From contig CANFHU010000001.1 in NCBI GenBank assembly GCA_947446925.1, positions 248,001-312,000 of the forward strand: 64,000 nt of DNA. The letters run 5' to 3'. The notes below the pieces were generated by a model, which saw only the letters and a program-made list of their open reading frames with translations, was not told the origin of the DNA and searched no databases. Shown here piece by piece: positions 8,280-17,300 of this stretch. The stretch is from Flavobacteriia bacterium (GTDB lineage: Bacteria; Bacteroidota; Bacteroidia; Flavobacteriales_D; Crocinitomicaceae). A program made the translations under genes and the position numbers. Each line of letters starts with the position of its first letter. The stretch's first letter is position 1.

Positions 8280-9677
8280 ATGAAAAGAGACGAATCACTT
8301 TTAGGAAATATTGATTGGGGATTATTTATTGTATTCCTAGTGATGGTATTTATGGGTGTAGCAAATGTTTATTCTGCTGCATTTAATCCTAAACACCCTG
8401 AATTATTTGATTTTTCACAAAAATATGGTAAACAAATTATGTGGGTGGGAATCTCCATGTTTTTAGGACTTCTCGTATTCTTAATCGACGCGAGTATCTA
8501 TCGAAAATTTGCCATTCCGATTTATCTTTTTTGTCTGGTACTATTAGTAATCGTACTCTTTATGCCTAGTGTAAATGGTGCGCATGCATGGCTAGGAATT
8601 GGATCACTTGGTATTCAACCGGCAGAATTTGCGAAAATAGGAACCGCCATCGCGCTAGCAAGTTATGTAAACAGTATCAATGTAAAACAACAAAACGTAA
8701 ACACAGTTATCATTGCAAATATTATCTTATTATTCCCCATGATTTTGATATTGCTACAGCCAGATGCTGGTACTTTTGTGGTATTTACTGGATTTTTATT
8801 TGTAATGTATCGAGAAGGGATTACCTATGATCCCATTGTACTTCATTTGGTAAACTTGATACCCGGTGTCCGATTCAAAAGTACCTGGGTGGGATCTCAC
8901 TTCATTCCTATCTTGTTCGTAGTCGTATTTTTATCGATCACAACGCTATTAATGAGTAATAACACCATTCATTTCTTTTTAATTCCAGGAGTTGATATTC
9001 CAGGATTTTTTGGTGTTATCGGGGCTTTATTCTTTATGGGACTAGCAACGTATGTAATTCTCCGATTCTTTGCATCTAAACGCGAGCGAAACCGTATTAC
9101 CATGATCGTAATTATTGGTTTCTTTCTTTGTTCATTAATTTCCTCCATTGTGAATTTTGGTTTTCAAGGCTTGAAAAAACACCAAAAGGACCGTATTGAA
9201 CTATTTTTAGGTTTGCGCGAAGATCCGGATGGAGAGGATTATAACCGTAACCGTGCAATGGCTGCAGTTGGTTCTGGAGGTTTTTTTGGAAAAGGCTATG
9301 GAAATGCGAGTGTAGCGAGTGTGGAATCAAATCACGTTCCAGAATCCGAAACAGATTTTATCTTTTGTCCTTTAGCAGAAGAATGGGGATTTTTCGGAAG
9401 TTTTACATTAATTTGTCTATTTATGTTCATGCTTTTCCGTATCATACAAATTGCTGAACGACAAAAATCGCGTTTTAATCGCGTGTATGCTTACTGTGTT
9501 GCAATGATATTGTTTTATCACTTCGCTGTAAACATAGGAATGGATATCGGTTTCGCACCAGTAATTGGTATTCCACTACCTTTCTTTAGTTATGGAGGTT
9601 CTTCGATGATGTCCTTTAGTGTAATGATGTTTGTCTTGTTGAAATTAGACAGTCAACGCGGGGATGTGTTAGGGTGA
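8280..9677 (+). CDS. rodA: SEDS peptidoglycan glycosyltransferase RodA
   Basis: RodA polymerises glycan strands from lipid II at the inner membrane, with PBP2 doing the cross-linking. The protein has about ten transmembrane helices. SEDS landmarks seen: NGAHAWLGIGSLGIQPAEFAK at about 98-118, LLQPDAGT near 159-166, VPESETDFIFCPLAEEWGF near 351-369, and GIPLPFFSYGGSSMM near the C terminus. At 465 residues it is longer than enterobacterial RodA because of an extra loop with helices between about 190 and 290, a feature I recall from Bacteroidota RodA proteins. It closes the mre cluster and is followed by a 54-bp palindrome. Confidence 0.95.
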   Translation: MKRDESLLGNIDWGLFIVFLVMVFMGVANVYSAAFNPKHPELFDFSQKYGKQIMWVGISMFLGLLVFLIDASIYRKFAIPIYLFCLVLLVIVLFMPSVNGAHAWLGIGSLGIQPAEFAKIGTAIALASYVNSINVKQQNVNTVIIANIILLFPMILILLQPDAGTFVVFTGFLFVMYREGITYDPIVLHLVNLIPGVRFKSTWVGSHFIPILFVVVFLSITTLLMSNNTIHFFLIPGVDIPGFFGVIGALFFMGLATYVILRFFASKRERNRITMIVIIGFFLCSLISSIVNFGFQGLKKHQKDRIELFLGLREDPDGEDYNRNRAMAAVGSGGFFGKGYGNASVASVESNHVPESETDFIFCPLAEEWGFFGSFTLICLFMFMLFRIIQIAERQKSRFNRVYAYCVAMILFYHFAVNIGMDIGFAPVIGIPLPFFSYGGSSMMSFSVMMFVLLKLDSQRGDVLG

Positions 9678-9700
9678 TTTATTTGTTTTTATGAGGGATG

Positions 9701-9754
9701 TATTAATATTTATGTAGGGATAGGGCATGCCCTATCCCTACATAAATATTAATA
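9701..9754. repeat. 54-bp perfect palindrome, GTAGGGATAGGGC type
   Basis: Every base from 9701 to 9754 pairs with its mirror; the centre is GGGCATGCCC. It fills the convergent junction between rodA and the SDR gene. The core GTAGGGATAGGGC and its complement are shared with the palindrome at 14345-14396 apart from one symmetrical base change, and the ends GTAGGG/CCCTAC also resemble the 30196 element. It may act as a bidirectional terminator and looks like a REP-type dispersed repeat. Confidence 0.85.
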
Positions 9755-9773
9755 GAAATTCAAAATTCAATTA

Positions 9774-10562
9774 TTACAATGATTTCGTTCTACCGCCATC
9801 TACAGGAACATTAATTCCATTAATATAACTTGCTGCTGGAGATGCTAAAAATGCAATTGCATTCGCCACTTCTTCTGGTTGAGCAATTCTACCCATTGGT
9901 GATTCTGCAGCCATTTCGGAAAAAATATCTTCTATCGTTTCATTTGTTTTTGCTGATTTTGCTTCTGCAATTCCTTGTAAACGAATAGTATTTGTTGCAC
10001 CTGGCAATACGTTGTTCACCGTTATATTAAAGGGTGCTAACTCAGTTGCCAATGTTTTACTCCAACTTGCTACTGCTCCACGAATTGTGTTAGAAACACC
10101 TAAATTTGGTAATGGTTGTTTAACGCTTGTTGAAATAATATTAATTATACGACCATATCCATTCTCTTTCATTATCGGGTATAAAGCCTGTACCAAGATA
10201 TGATTACAAATTAAATGTTGTGTAAACGTATCATAAAACTCATCGATTCCTGCTTCACGAATTGGTCCACCTTTTGGTCCGCCCGTGTTATTCACTAAAA
10301 TATGGCAACTAACTCCGGATGCAATGTGTTTTTCAACAGCAGTTTTCAATTCAGTAGGTTTAGTAAAATCAGCAGCAATATAGCTGTGTTTTTGTCCTAG
10401 AGGAGAAGGTAATTCTGCTAAAGTTGCTTTTAATTTATCTTCATTTCGTGCAATTAATACAATAGTTGCTCCTAAAGAAGCCATTTCTAATGCACTAGCT
10501 TTTCCAATTCCTTGTGTGCTTCCGCACACAAATGCAGTTTTATTTTCTAAGTTTAAATTCAT
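9774..10562 (-). CDS. SDR-family oxidoreductase with atypical active site
   Basis: A 262-residue short-chain dehydrogenase/reductase of FabG-like build. The Rossmann motif TQGIGKAS (about 16-23), the NNTGGP version of NNAG (about 91-96) and the C-terminal GINVPVDGG motif are present. The catalytic Tyr-x-x-x-Lys is missing: at the expected place the chain reads GVSNTIRGAV, so Tyr becomes Ser or Asn and Lys becomes Arg, although the upstream IISTS serine is kept. I recall a similar pattern in a widespread bacterial subfamily of unknown function. The gene follows nadD by 63 bp on the same strand, so it may be co-transcribed with yicC-gmk-nadD. The substrate is unknown. Confidence 0.85.
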   Translation of the reverse strand: MNLNLENKTAFVCGSTQGIGKASALEMASLGATIVLIARNEDKLKATLAELPSPLGQKHSYIAADFTKPTELKTAVEKHIASGVSCHILVNNTGGPKGGPIREAGIDEFYDTFTQHLICNHILVQALYPIMKENGYGRIINIISTSVKQPLPNLGVSNTIRGAVASWSKTLATELAPFNITVNNVLPGATNTIRLQGIAEAKSAKTNETIEDIFSEMAAESPMGRIAQPEEVANAIAFLASPAASYINGINVPVDGGRTKSL

Positions 10563-10625
10563 TTGTTTTGATTTTGATGGAACAAAGATACCAAATGAAT
10601 ACGGGAAAAGGGAAATCTAGATTTG

Positions 10626-11237
10626 CTATCTATAAAAATTCATTTCATCCACATATTTTCGTACATCTTCTGTCAATAAATAATGAACTTCTTGCTTATT
10701 TTTAATTGCATGACGAATATACGTCGAAGAAATTTTAAGCATTGGCGCATCGTAGCAAAAATGGGCATTCGGGAAATCCTTTAATAAAGTAGAATGGTCA
10801 TTCTGGAAATCATTTTGTTCCATTTCCTGAACAGTAAGTACCCGTGGATATATAAACATCGGATAATTGTTGCGGATTACGTCATAGTTTTTCCACTTTG
10901 TAAATCCGCGTAAATTATCTTCTCCAAGTATTAATGCAAATGCATGTTTGGGGTGTTTTTCTTTTAGAAATGCTAAGGTATCTATGGTATAATTAGGTTT
11001 TGGCATTTTAAATTCGATGTCACTAGCCTTGAGTTTATCATTCGCTTCAATCGCGAGTTCTACCAAGGCCAAACGGTGGTGATCTGCAAGCAGGGTTGCT
11101 TTTTGTTTTAAGGGATTTTGCGGCGTAACAACCAACCAAACCTGATCTAAGTCTGGTAGATTGGCAAAGTAATTAGCAATAACTAAATGACCTACATGAA
11201 TCGGATTAAACGTACCAAAAAATAATCCTACGCGCAT
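10626..11237 (-). CDS. nadD: Nicotinate-nucleotide adenylyltransferase
   Basis: Adenylates nicotinate mononucleotide to deamido-NAD, the penultimate step of NAD synthesis. The nucleotidyltransferase signature GTFNPIHVGH sits at residues 8-17, and SSTYIRHAIKN near the C terminus is the ISSTxIR motif that contacts ATP. At 203 residues it matches the family. The start is 1 bp past the gmk stop, in the order yicC-gmk-nadD that is common in Bacteroidota, which points to one transcript. Confidence 0.95.
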   Translation of the reverse strand: MRVGLFFGTFNPIHVGHLVIANYFANLPDLDQVWLVVTPQNPLKQKATLLADHHRLALVELAIEANDKLKASDIEFKMPKPNYTIDTLAFLKEKHPKHAFALILGEDNLRGFTKWKNYDVIRNNYPMFIYPRVLTVQEMEQNDFQNDHSTLLKDFPNAHFCYDAPMLKISSTYIRHAIKNKQEVHYLLTEDVRKYVDEMNFYR

Positions 11238-11238
11238 T

Positions 11239-11820
11239 TTATCGGTTTAAAAAATTAGTGACAATTGTTTCTGCCTTCGTACAGGCATTTTCTAAATTAT
11301 CGTTTTCTAAAATCACATCAAATTTATATGCTAATGCCAATTCTTCTTCAGCACGCGCCATACGCATTTGTATTTTTTCCTCTGTTTCCGTGCTTCTTGC
11401 ACGTAAACGACGCTCTAACTCTCCAATAGAAGGTGCTTGCACAAAAATGGAAAGTGCTTGATCCCCCAACTTACTTTTTATATTTATTCCTCCCAACACA
11501 TCTACATCAAAAACAACCACTTTTCCCTCACTCCATAATTTTTCAACTACTTCGTGTAAGGTTCCATAATAATTGTTTGCATATACTTCTTCCCATTCCA
11601 AAAATGCATCCGCTTCGATTTTTTGCTTAAAGCCTTCCACACCTAAAAAATGGTAATCTTTTCCATCCACTTCTCCCGGTCTTGGATCTCTACTACATGC
11701 AGAAATGGAAAAAACTAAATTTGGAAAACGTTCCAATAAATAACGAACAATCGTAGTCTTCCCCGCACCGGATGGAGCAGAAAACAAGATACTTTTACCA
11801 GTAATTTTTGGTGTACTCAT
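11239..11820 (-). CDS. gmk: Guanylate kinase
   Basis: Phosphorylates GMP to GDP with ATP. The P-loop SAPSGAGKTTIV is at about residues 14-25 and the GMP-binding stretch ISACSRDPRPGEVDGKDYHFL follows at about 39-59. The lid region with RLRARSTETEEKIQMR is also present. Its 193 residues are normal. It lies 3 bp after yicC and 1 bp before nadD, which supports operon expression. Confidence 0.96.
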   Translation of the reverse strand: MSTPKITGKSILFSAPSGAGKTTIVRYLLERFPNLVFSISACSRDPRPGEVDGKDYHFLGVEGFKQKIEADAFLEWEEVYANNYYGTLHEVVEKLWSEGKVVVFDVDVLGGINIKSKLGDQALSIFVQAPSIGELERRLRARSTETEEKIQMRMARAEEELALAYKFDVILENDNLENACTKAETIVTNFLNR

Positions 11821-11823
11821 AAT

Positions 11824-12696
11824 TTATAATGTATTCAATACCTGTTCTTTAATCTTTTCGAGTGCGTCTTTCATATCCACCACGATTTTTTGTAATTCTA
11901 CATGGTAACTTTTACTGCCTAAGGTATTTATCTCACGACCTAACTCTTGGGTGATAAATCCTAATTTTTTTCCTGCTGCAGGAAGTACCATTGTTTCTAA
12001 AAAATAATCCAAATGATTCGCTAAACGCATTTTTTCTTCGGAAACATCTAATTTTTCAATATAAAAAATCAATTCTTGTTGGAAACGATTTTCATCAAAA
12101 CCAACGACAGAACCTGCTTCTTCTAATCCTTTTCGCATACGTTCTTTAATGATATCAATGCGCACAGATTCGTAGGTATCTACTTGTTTCAACAAACTTC
12201 TAATATCTTCAATACGCTCTGTAAATTCTTTCTCCAAAGCTTGTCCTTCCTGACGACGAAACGTATTCAAATTCAAACAAGCATCTGCCACAATGGTATG
12301 CACGAAAGCAAATTCCTCCTCACTTACAGTAGTATCTTTCGTTTGAGTATAAATCTCTGGCATACGTAAAACCATGGCTAAATAATCCGAACTAGACTCA
12401 CCAATTAACGCATTCGTTTCTTTTAAATCTTGGTAATATGCTTGTGCGAGCACTTTATTGATTTCCACCGATTTTGAAACACCAATACTTTCAATTTGAA
12501 TGTTTAGTTCTACTTTTCCTCTATCCAAGGCATTGGTCACATATTGACGGATTTCTAATTCTTTTTCACGGTAAGGACTTGCAATACGCGTGTACAAATC
12601 CATACTTTTACTATTCAACGATCTAATCTCTACGCTGATTTTTTTATCTTCAAAGGATCCGGATGCTTTTCCATATCCCGTCATTGAATGTAACAT
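11824..12696 (-). CDS. yicC: YicC family endoribonuclease-like protein
   Basis: A 290-residue YicC/YloC protein. The N terminus MLHSMTGYGKASGSF is the family signature, and the C-terminal DUF1732 part contains EKLDVSEEKMRLANHLDYF and GKKLGFITQELGREINTLGSK, which is very conserved. Members of the family have been shown to act as endoribonucleases in E. coli and B. subtilis; the role here is inferred. It is the first gene of the yicC-gmk-nadD cluster. The 151-bp gap to the divergent metF should carry both promoters. Confidence 0.93.
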   Translation of the reverse strand: MLHSMTGYGKASGSFEDKKISVEIRSLNSKSMDLYTRIASPYREKELEIRQYVTNALDRGKVELNIQIESIGVSKSVEINKVLAQAYYQDLKETNALIGESSSDYLAMVLRMPEIYTQTKDTTVSEEEFAFVHTIVADACLNLNTFRRQEGQALEKEFTERIEDIRSLLKQVDTYESVRIDIIKERMRKGLEEAGSVVGFDENRFQQELIFYIEKLDVSEEKMRLANHLDYFLETMVLPAAGKKLGFITQELGREINTLGSKSYHVELQKIVVDMKDALEKIKEQVLNTL

Positions 12697-12847
12697 ATTT
12701 CCTCTATTTTGAGAGTAAAATTACCACAAAGAATAACTTTTTGAACGCATCGACAAAACTATTTTTTAGGATAGTTGTTTTTCACGTGTTCGACTTCCTA
12801 CATATTTCGTAATTTAGTGGCATAATCTGAATTTTTAATAGACAGAA

Positions 12848-13798
12848 ATGAAAGTTATAGATCACTTAAACGAAGCAAAATCAACCCTATTTTCATTTGA
12901 AATTTTACCTCCTTTAAAAGGAAAAAGTATTCAATCTATCTTTGATGGTATCGATCCTTTAATGGAATTCAAGCCAAAATATATTAACGTAACCTACCAC
13001 CGTGAGGAATATATTTTTAAAGAACGAGATAATGGCCTACTTGAAAAAATAGCCATTCGTAAACGTCCAGGTACCGTAGGTATTTGTGCTGCTATTATGA
13101 ATAAATACCAAGTAGATGCGGTACCTCACTTAATTTGTGGAGGATTTAGTAAAGAAGAAACGGAAAACGCTTTAATTGATCTACAATTTTTAGGCATAGA
13201 CAATGTACTTGCTTTACGTGGTGATTCCATCAAAACAGAAAGTGCATTTAGACCTCATCCTGAAGGCCACTCCTATGCTGTTGATTTGATTAAACAAGTA
13301 GTAGAGATGAATTCTGGAAAATACATCACGGAAGACTTCCAATTAGAACCTACTAACTATTGCATCGGAGCAGCTGGATATCCCGAAAAGCATTTTGAAG
13401 CGATGAATTTAAGTACAGACTTACTTTACTTAAAAGCGAAAGTAGATGCAGGCGCTGAATATATCGTAACACAAATGTTTTTTGATAACCAAAAATACTT
13501 TGACTTTGTAGATGCTTGTCGTGCGATTGGAATTACGGTTCCTATTATTCCAGGAATTAAACCGATAAAAACATTAAATCATACTACTTTCCTGCCTAAA
13601 TTATTTCATATTGACTATCCGGAAGCATTAGCGAAAGAATTGTTAAAATGTAAAAATAACGATGCCGTGAAGCATTTGGGGATAGAATGGGGAATTCAAC
13701 AATCGAAAGAATTGAAAGCTCAAAATGTACCTGGTATTCACTACTATACCATGTCTAATTCAGATGAAGTAAAAGCGATTGCTTCCCAAGTTTTTTAA
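12848..13798 (+). CDS. metF: 5,10-methylenetetrahydrofolate reductase
   Basis: Flavoenzyme that reduces 5,10-methylene-THF to 5-methyl-THF, the methyl donor for methionine synthesis. Seen: FSFEILPPLKGKS at about 15-27 with the catalytic Glu, NVTYHREE, an LALRGD motif near residue 120-126 that binds FAD, GAAGYPEKH near 175, and AGAEYIVTQMFFDNQKYFDF near 203-222. The 316-residue length fits bacterial MetF without a regulatory domain. No methionine synthase gene is in the window. A small secreted-protein gene follows after 8 bp. Confidence 0.95.
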   Translation: MKVIDHLNEAKSTLFSFEILPPLKGKSIQSIFDGIDPLMEFKPKYINVTYHREEYIFKERDNGLLEKIAIRKRPGTVGICAAIMNKYQVDAVPHLICGGFSKEETENALIDLQFLGIDNVLALRGDSIKTESAFRPHPEGHSYAVDLIKQVVEMNSGKYITEDFQLEPTNYCIGAAGYPEKHFEAMNLSTDLLYLKAKVDAGAEYIVTQMFFDNQKYFDFVDACRAIGITVPIIPGIKPIKTLNHTTFLPKLFHIDYPEALAKELLKCKNNDAVKHLGIEWGIQQSKELKAQNVPGIHYYTMSNSDEVKAIASQVF

Positions 13799-13806
13799 TT
13801 TTTATT

Positions 13807-14346
13807 ATGCGTAACTACTTCCTATTGTGCTTACTAATCTTGATTGGTAGCAGCTCTTTTTCCCAAAATAAGCACATTCAACTAAGCAATGGATTAATTG
13901 TAGCACAATTAGACAGACCTGAAGAAAAATTTTCGTTAGAAATAAACTTAGCAGAATTGTTTTCGAATGAGGGTGTTCAAGTTATCCCATCCTTAAACAT
14001 TCTAAAACAAGGTGAAATTCCTTCCGTATTAGCTTCTGATTCGATTATTCGACTTCTTAAATCTAAAAATGTAGATACCTATATTTTAGTATCTATCCGT
14101 GGGTTTGATAAAAATTTTAAACCATCCACTCATTTTGAAAGTTTAGCAAACGAGTTAGGATCGAGTCACCTTTTTCCTTTATTCCGAGATGAAATTATGT
14201 CTGTCACTTTTGAATTCACATTTTATCGAAATGGACAAGTAATTGCCAATGAATTACTTCGTTTAAAAAATGTAGATTCTAAGGATAAAGTGATGAAAAA
14301 ACTTCGTAAGAAATTACCGAAGTTAATTTCGAAATGGAAGTTGTGA
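13807..14346 (+). CDS. Small secreted protein of unknown function
   Basis: 179 residues beginning with a clear Sec signal peptide (MRNYFLLCLLILIGSSSFSQ, cleavage probably after SFS or SQ), so the product is exported to the periplasm or beyond. I recognise no domain in the mature part, which is a mixed alpha/beta sequence with a lysine-rich C-terminal helix. It starts 8 bp after metF and is likely co-transcribed with it, but a functional link is not evident. Its stop codon lies inside the 52-bp palindrome that separates it from sprA. Confidence 0.75.
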   Translation: MRNYFLLCLLILIGSSSFSQNKHIQLSNGLIVAQLDRPEEKFSLEINLAELFSNEGVQVIPSLNILKQGEIPSVLASDSIIRLLKSKNVDTYILVSIRGFDKNFKPSTHFESLANELGSSHLFPLFRDEIMSVTFEFTFYRNGQVIANELLRLKNVDSKDKVMKKLRKKLPKLISKWKL

Positions 14347-14396
14347 TTTTAATAGTGTAGGGATATGGCATGCCATATCCCTACACTATTAAAATC
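14345..14396. repeat. 52-bp perfect palindrome covering both stop codons of a convergent pair
   Basis: All 26 base pairs match between 14345 and 14396, with centre GGCATGCC and the GTAGGGATATGGC core. Its ends include part of the stop codon of the upstream plus-strand gene (TGA, 14344-14346) and of sprA on the minus strand (TAG, complement of 14396-14398). The whole intergenic space is thus one palindrome, a candidate bidirectional terminator of the same family as 9701-9754. Confidence 0.87.
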
Positions 14397-17300
14397 TATA
14401 TCCCCGCTAAATTCAACCTTAATTTCAATCCTGCACTCGTATTAGAAGTCGGATAAGAGGTTGCTACTTTCGGCCTGTTGATTACCTGATCATAATACAT
14501 CATCAATGTTAAATTCGGTCCTAGATTATAATCCATCGATGACTTAATGGAAATAACCATTTGTCCAGCAGTAGCCTGATTTGTATTTTCTACTATCTTA
14601 CGAATCACTGTATAATTATCTCTAAAAGAGAAATCAAAACGTATATTCAGATCGTTTTCAGGAATTTTTCCTTGTATTTTGAAAGGGAATTTTACTTTAG
14701 AGAATTTTACTCCGGAGCCAATCACCCATTCTTTCGAGAGAATTTCTGTCACTTGTTGGTTGCTTAATGCCAACGATGCATTACGGTCTTTTTTGTATTC
14801 TATTTTCGTAATTAGCCCTTGCCCCAAGAAATTCCAAGTAGCATCAAAACCAATTAAAGGAGAAAAACGTTCTGTTAATGCTACATTTTGAATTTGACGT
14901 TCCGCGATGAAATTCGAATTTAAATCCATGGTAGATGGATTGCCATTTACATCCACCTGTGCTTTTAAATTAGTTTGTATCCCTGAAATACTGACACTAG
15001 AAGAGTACGCATGACGTAAAGTAATGTTTTTAGTGCGTTTTTTGAAAAACTCCATTTTTGAAAAACCATTATAATTAATCGACCAATTTGGCAATGGTAT
15101 CGCTGCTATTGGATTAATATTTCTAGTTGACATCTTATTATTCGTGTAGGAAGTCAAGAATGAGCCTACTAATACTTCTTGTTGCGTAGCACCATATCCT
15201 TTCGCATAGCCACTTGTAACGACATTAGAATTTGGATTTTTATTTCCTAATAACTGACTAACCTCCTCCCGATTATTACGAAGGGCTGTGAATGAAGAAG
15301 ATTCATAACTAGTTCCCGAAGAAATAAACGAGGATCGTAAAGCAATGGTAGAGTATGTCAATGTTCCAGTTTCTACCAAACTTTGATTCTGATAACTTTG
15401 CGTAGAATCGTTCCAACGGAAAAAATCGCTAGAATTCATTGCATAATTTCGGTTGAAGTTTAATTCTATCGAAACATCTTTCAAAGGTTCTACCGTCATT
15501 CTACCCGAAATGTTTTGCGAATGCGTGAGTGTGTGTTGTTTATTTAATGCTTGATTTTTAACTAACCAACCATTATCCGCTGCACTTCTTGCAAAATCAT
15601 AGGCTGTTTTTTGACCATAAATGTCATACGTTTGTTGTCCAAATAAAAAACCTGTCAATGCACTTGGCGAAGTTGCAGGCATACCTAAATAACGTGTTTC
15701 TAAATTATATCCTGGCAATAAAGTTCCGTCGTTTAAAGCATAAGTTCCAGAAACTGAACGCACACTCATTACCGCACGACCAACCGTAGCAACCACACTA
15801 TTAACCGGTTCTTTTTCCCGCTTTGCTTTTTTTGCTTCTCTTTTTTCTTTTCGTAATATTTTACGTCTTCTTCGATCCTCCTTGCGTTTTTCTTTTTTGG
15901 TTAATTGATCATACGGTTTATTAAACATGGTGATGTTTGGATCAAATTTAGTTTGTTTTTTCTCTGTAGTTTGAGCGTTTGATCCCACTTGAACACGTGT
16001 ATTTGTTTTTCCACTTTCGATAATTTTCTTTAAATACGGAACTTTGGAGTAAAAATTCGTCATGTTTAATGTAGTAGTAAGATTTACTACACGGCTATTT
16101 TGAACTGTATTACCAAATTGACTTTGTCCTAAGGGAGCGCGCTGCCAGTTGAAAGTTCCGCTATATTTAGCAGATGCAGTAATAAAATCTACCAAAGGAA
16201 TTTTGTCGAAAGGCACGTTATAACTAAATGCATAATCATGGGTATAATCCATCGTTTTACCTAACGTATTCAATTGGCGTTTGATGGTATCTAAAAAGAT
16301 TTTATATCCTACAGGATCTACTTTTTTATCTACACGACCATTCGATTCATCAAAGATTGCGCGATCTGATGCATTAAACGTAAACTTCAAGTTTTTGGTA
16401 ATATCATACCCTAAACTATAGGAACGGTTCCACGTAAATGATTTCACATAAACAGGCGTAAATTCATAGGTAGGTGCTAAATTATTACGTACTTTCCGTT
16501 CATTGTAATTGCGCAAAACATCGTTATTTATCGAAATAGTTTTTGGCGTCAAATATAAATTGGCATCTTTTATAATATTCCACCACTTAGACTTCTGCAT
16601 AAACTTCACCTTCTTGAAAGGCTCAATCGGTTTTGCAGCAAAACTATAACTGTATGTTAAAGCACTTTTCCAACTTCTCGTACGATCGTACTCTAAATTA
16701 AAATCGCGCTTGTAAGTTTCATTATATCCATAGGTAGCTGAGAAATTAGATAAATTCCAAAAACGTGCTTTTGCGTCTGGATTTGCTTCTTTTCGGACAT
16801 TCGTGAAGTTATACGATTTTCGTTCCGTAAAATCTTGACCCGATTTAGCACGCTGATTTTTTTCTGCTAATGGATAATCATTCAATTTAATATCTGGGTT
16901 AAATGGATCATATTCTGGATTGATAATTCCTAGATTATACCCATAAAAAAATGGTAAAGAAACCTTAAATTTATTACCTAAAAATTGACCTAATTGCATG
17001 GTGGTATTGAAATCGAATCCAATTTGTTCGTTTCGTTGTCTTTCTTGCACGCGACTCTCAATCGAACCCCAATTTACACTGGAATAATTACCAGATACCG
17101 AAACATTCGCAAAATCAGCGGCTTGCACCTGCATTCTTCCAACAGCCGCTGTACCACCATTACTTTGGAAATCGGTTAATCGTAATTCATTAATCCAAAC
17201 ATTCCCACATTTTGCTAGTCCATCATCACTCCATATTTTGTTATTATCTATTGCTGGATTACGCACACCTATCATGATCGTTTTGATACCTTGTAAATTA

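Noticed and set aside
12697-12847. Possible SAM-type riboswitch ahead of metF
   Set aside because: I looked for paired helices and a ribosome-site sequester and saw none; the region is a plain divergent promoter gap.
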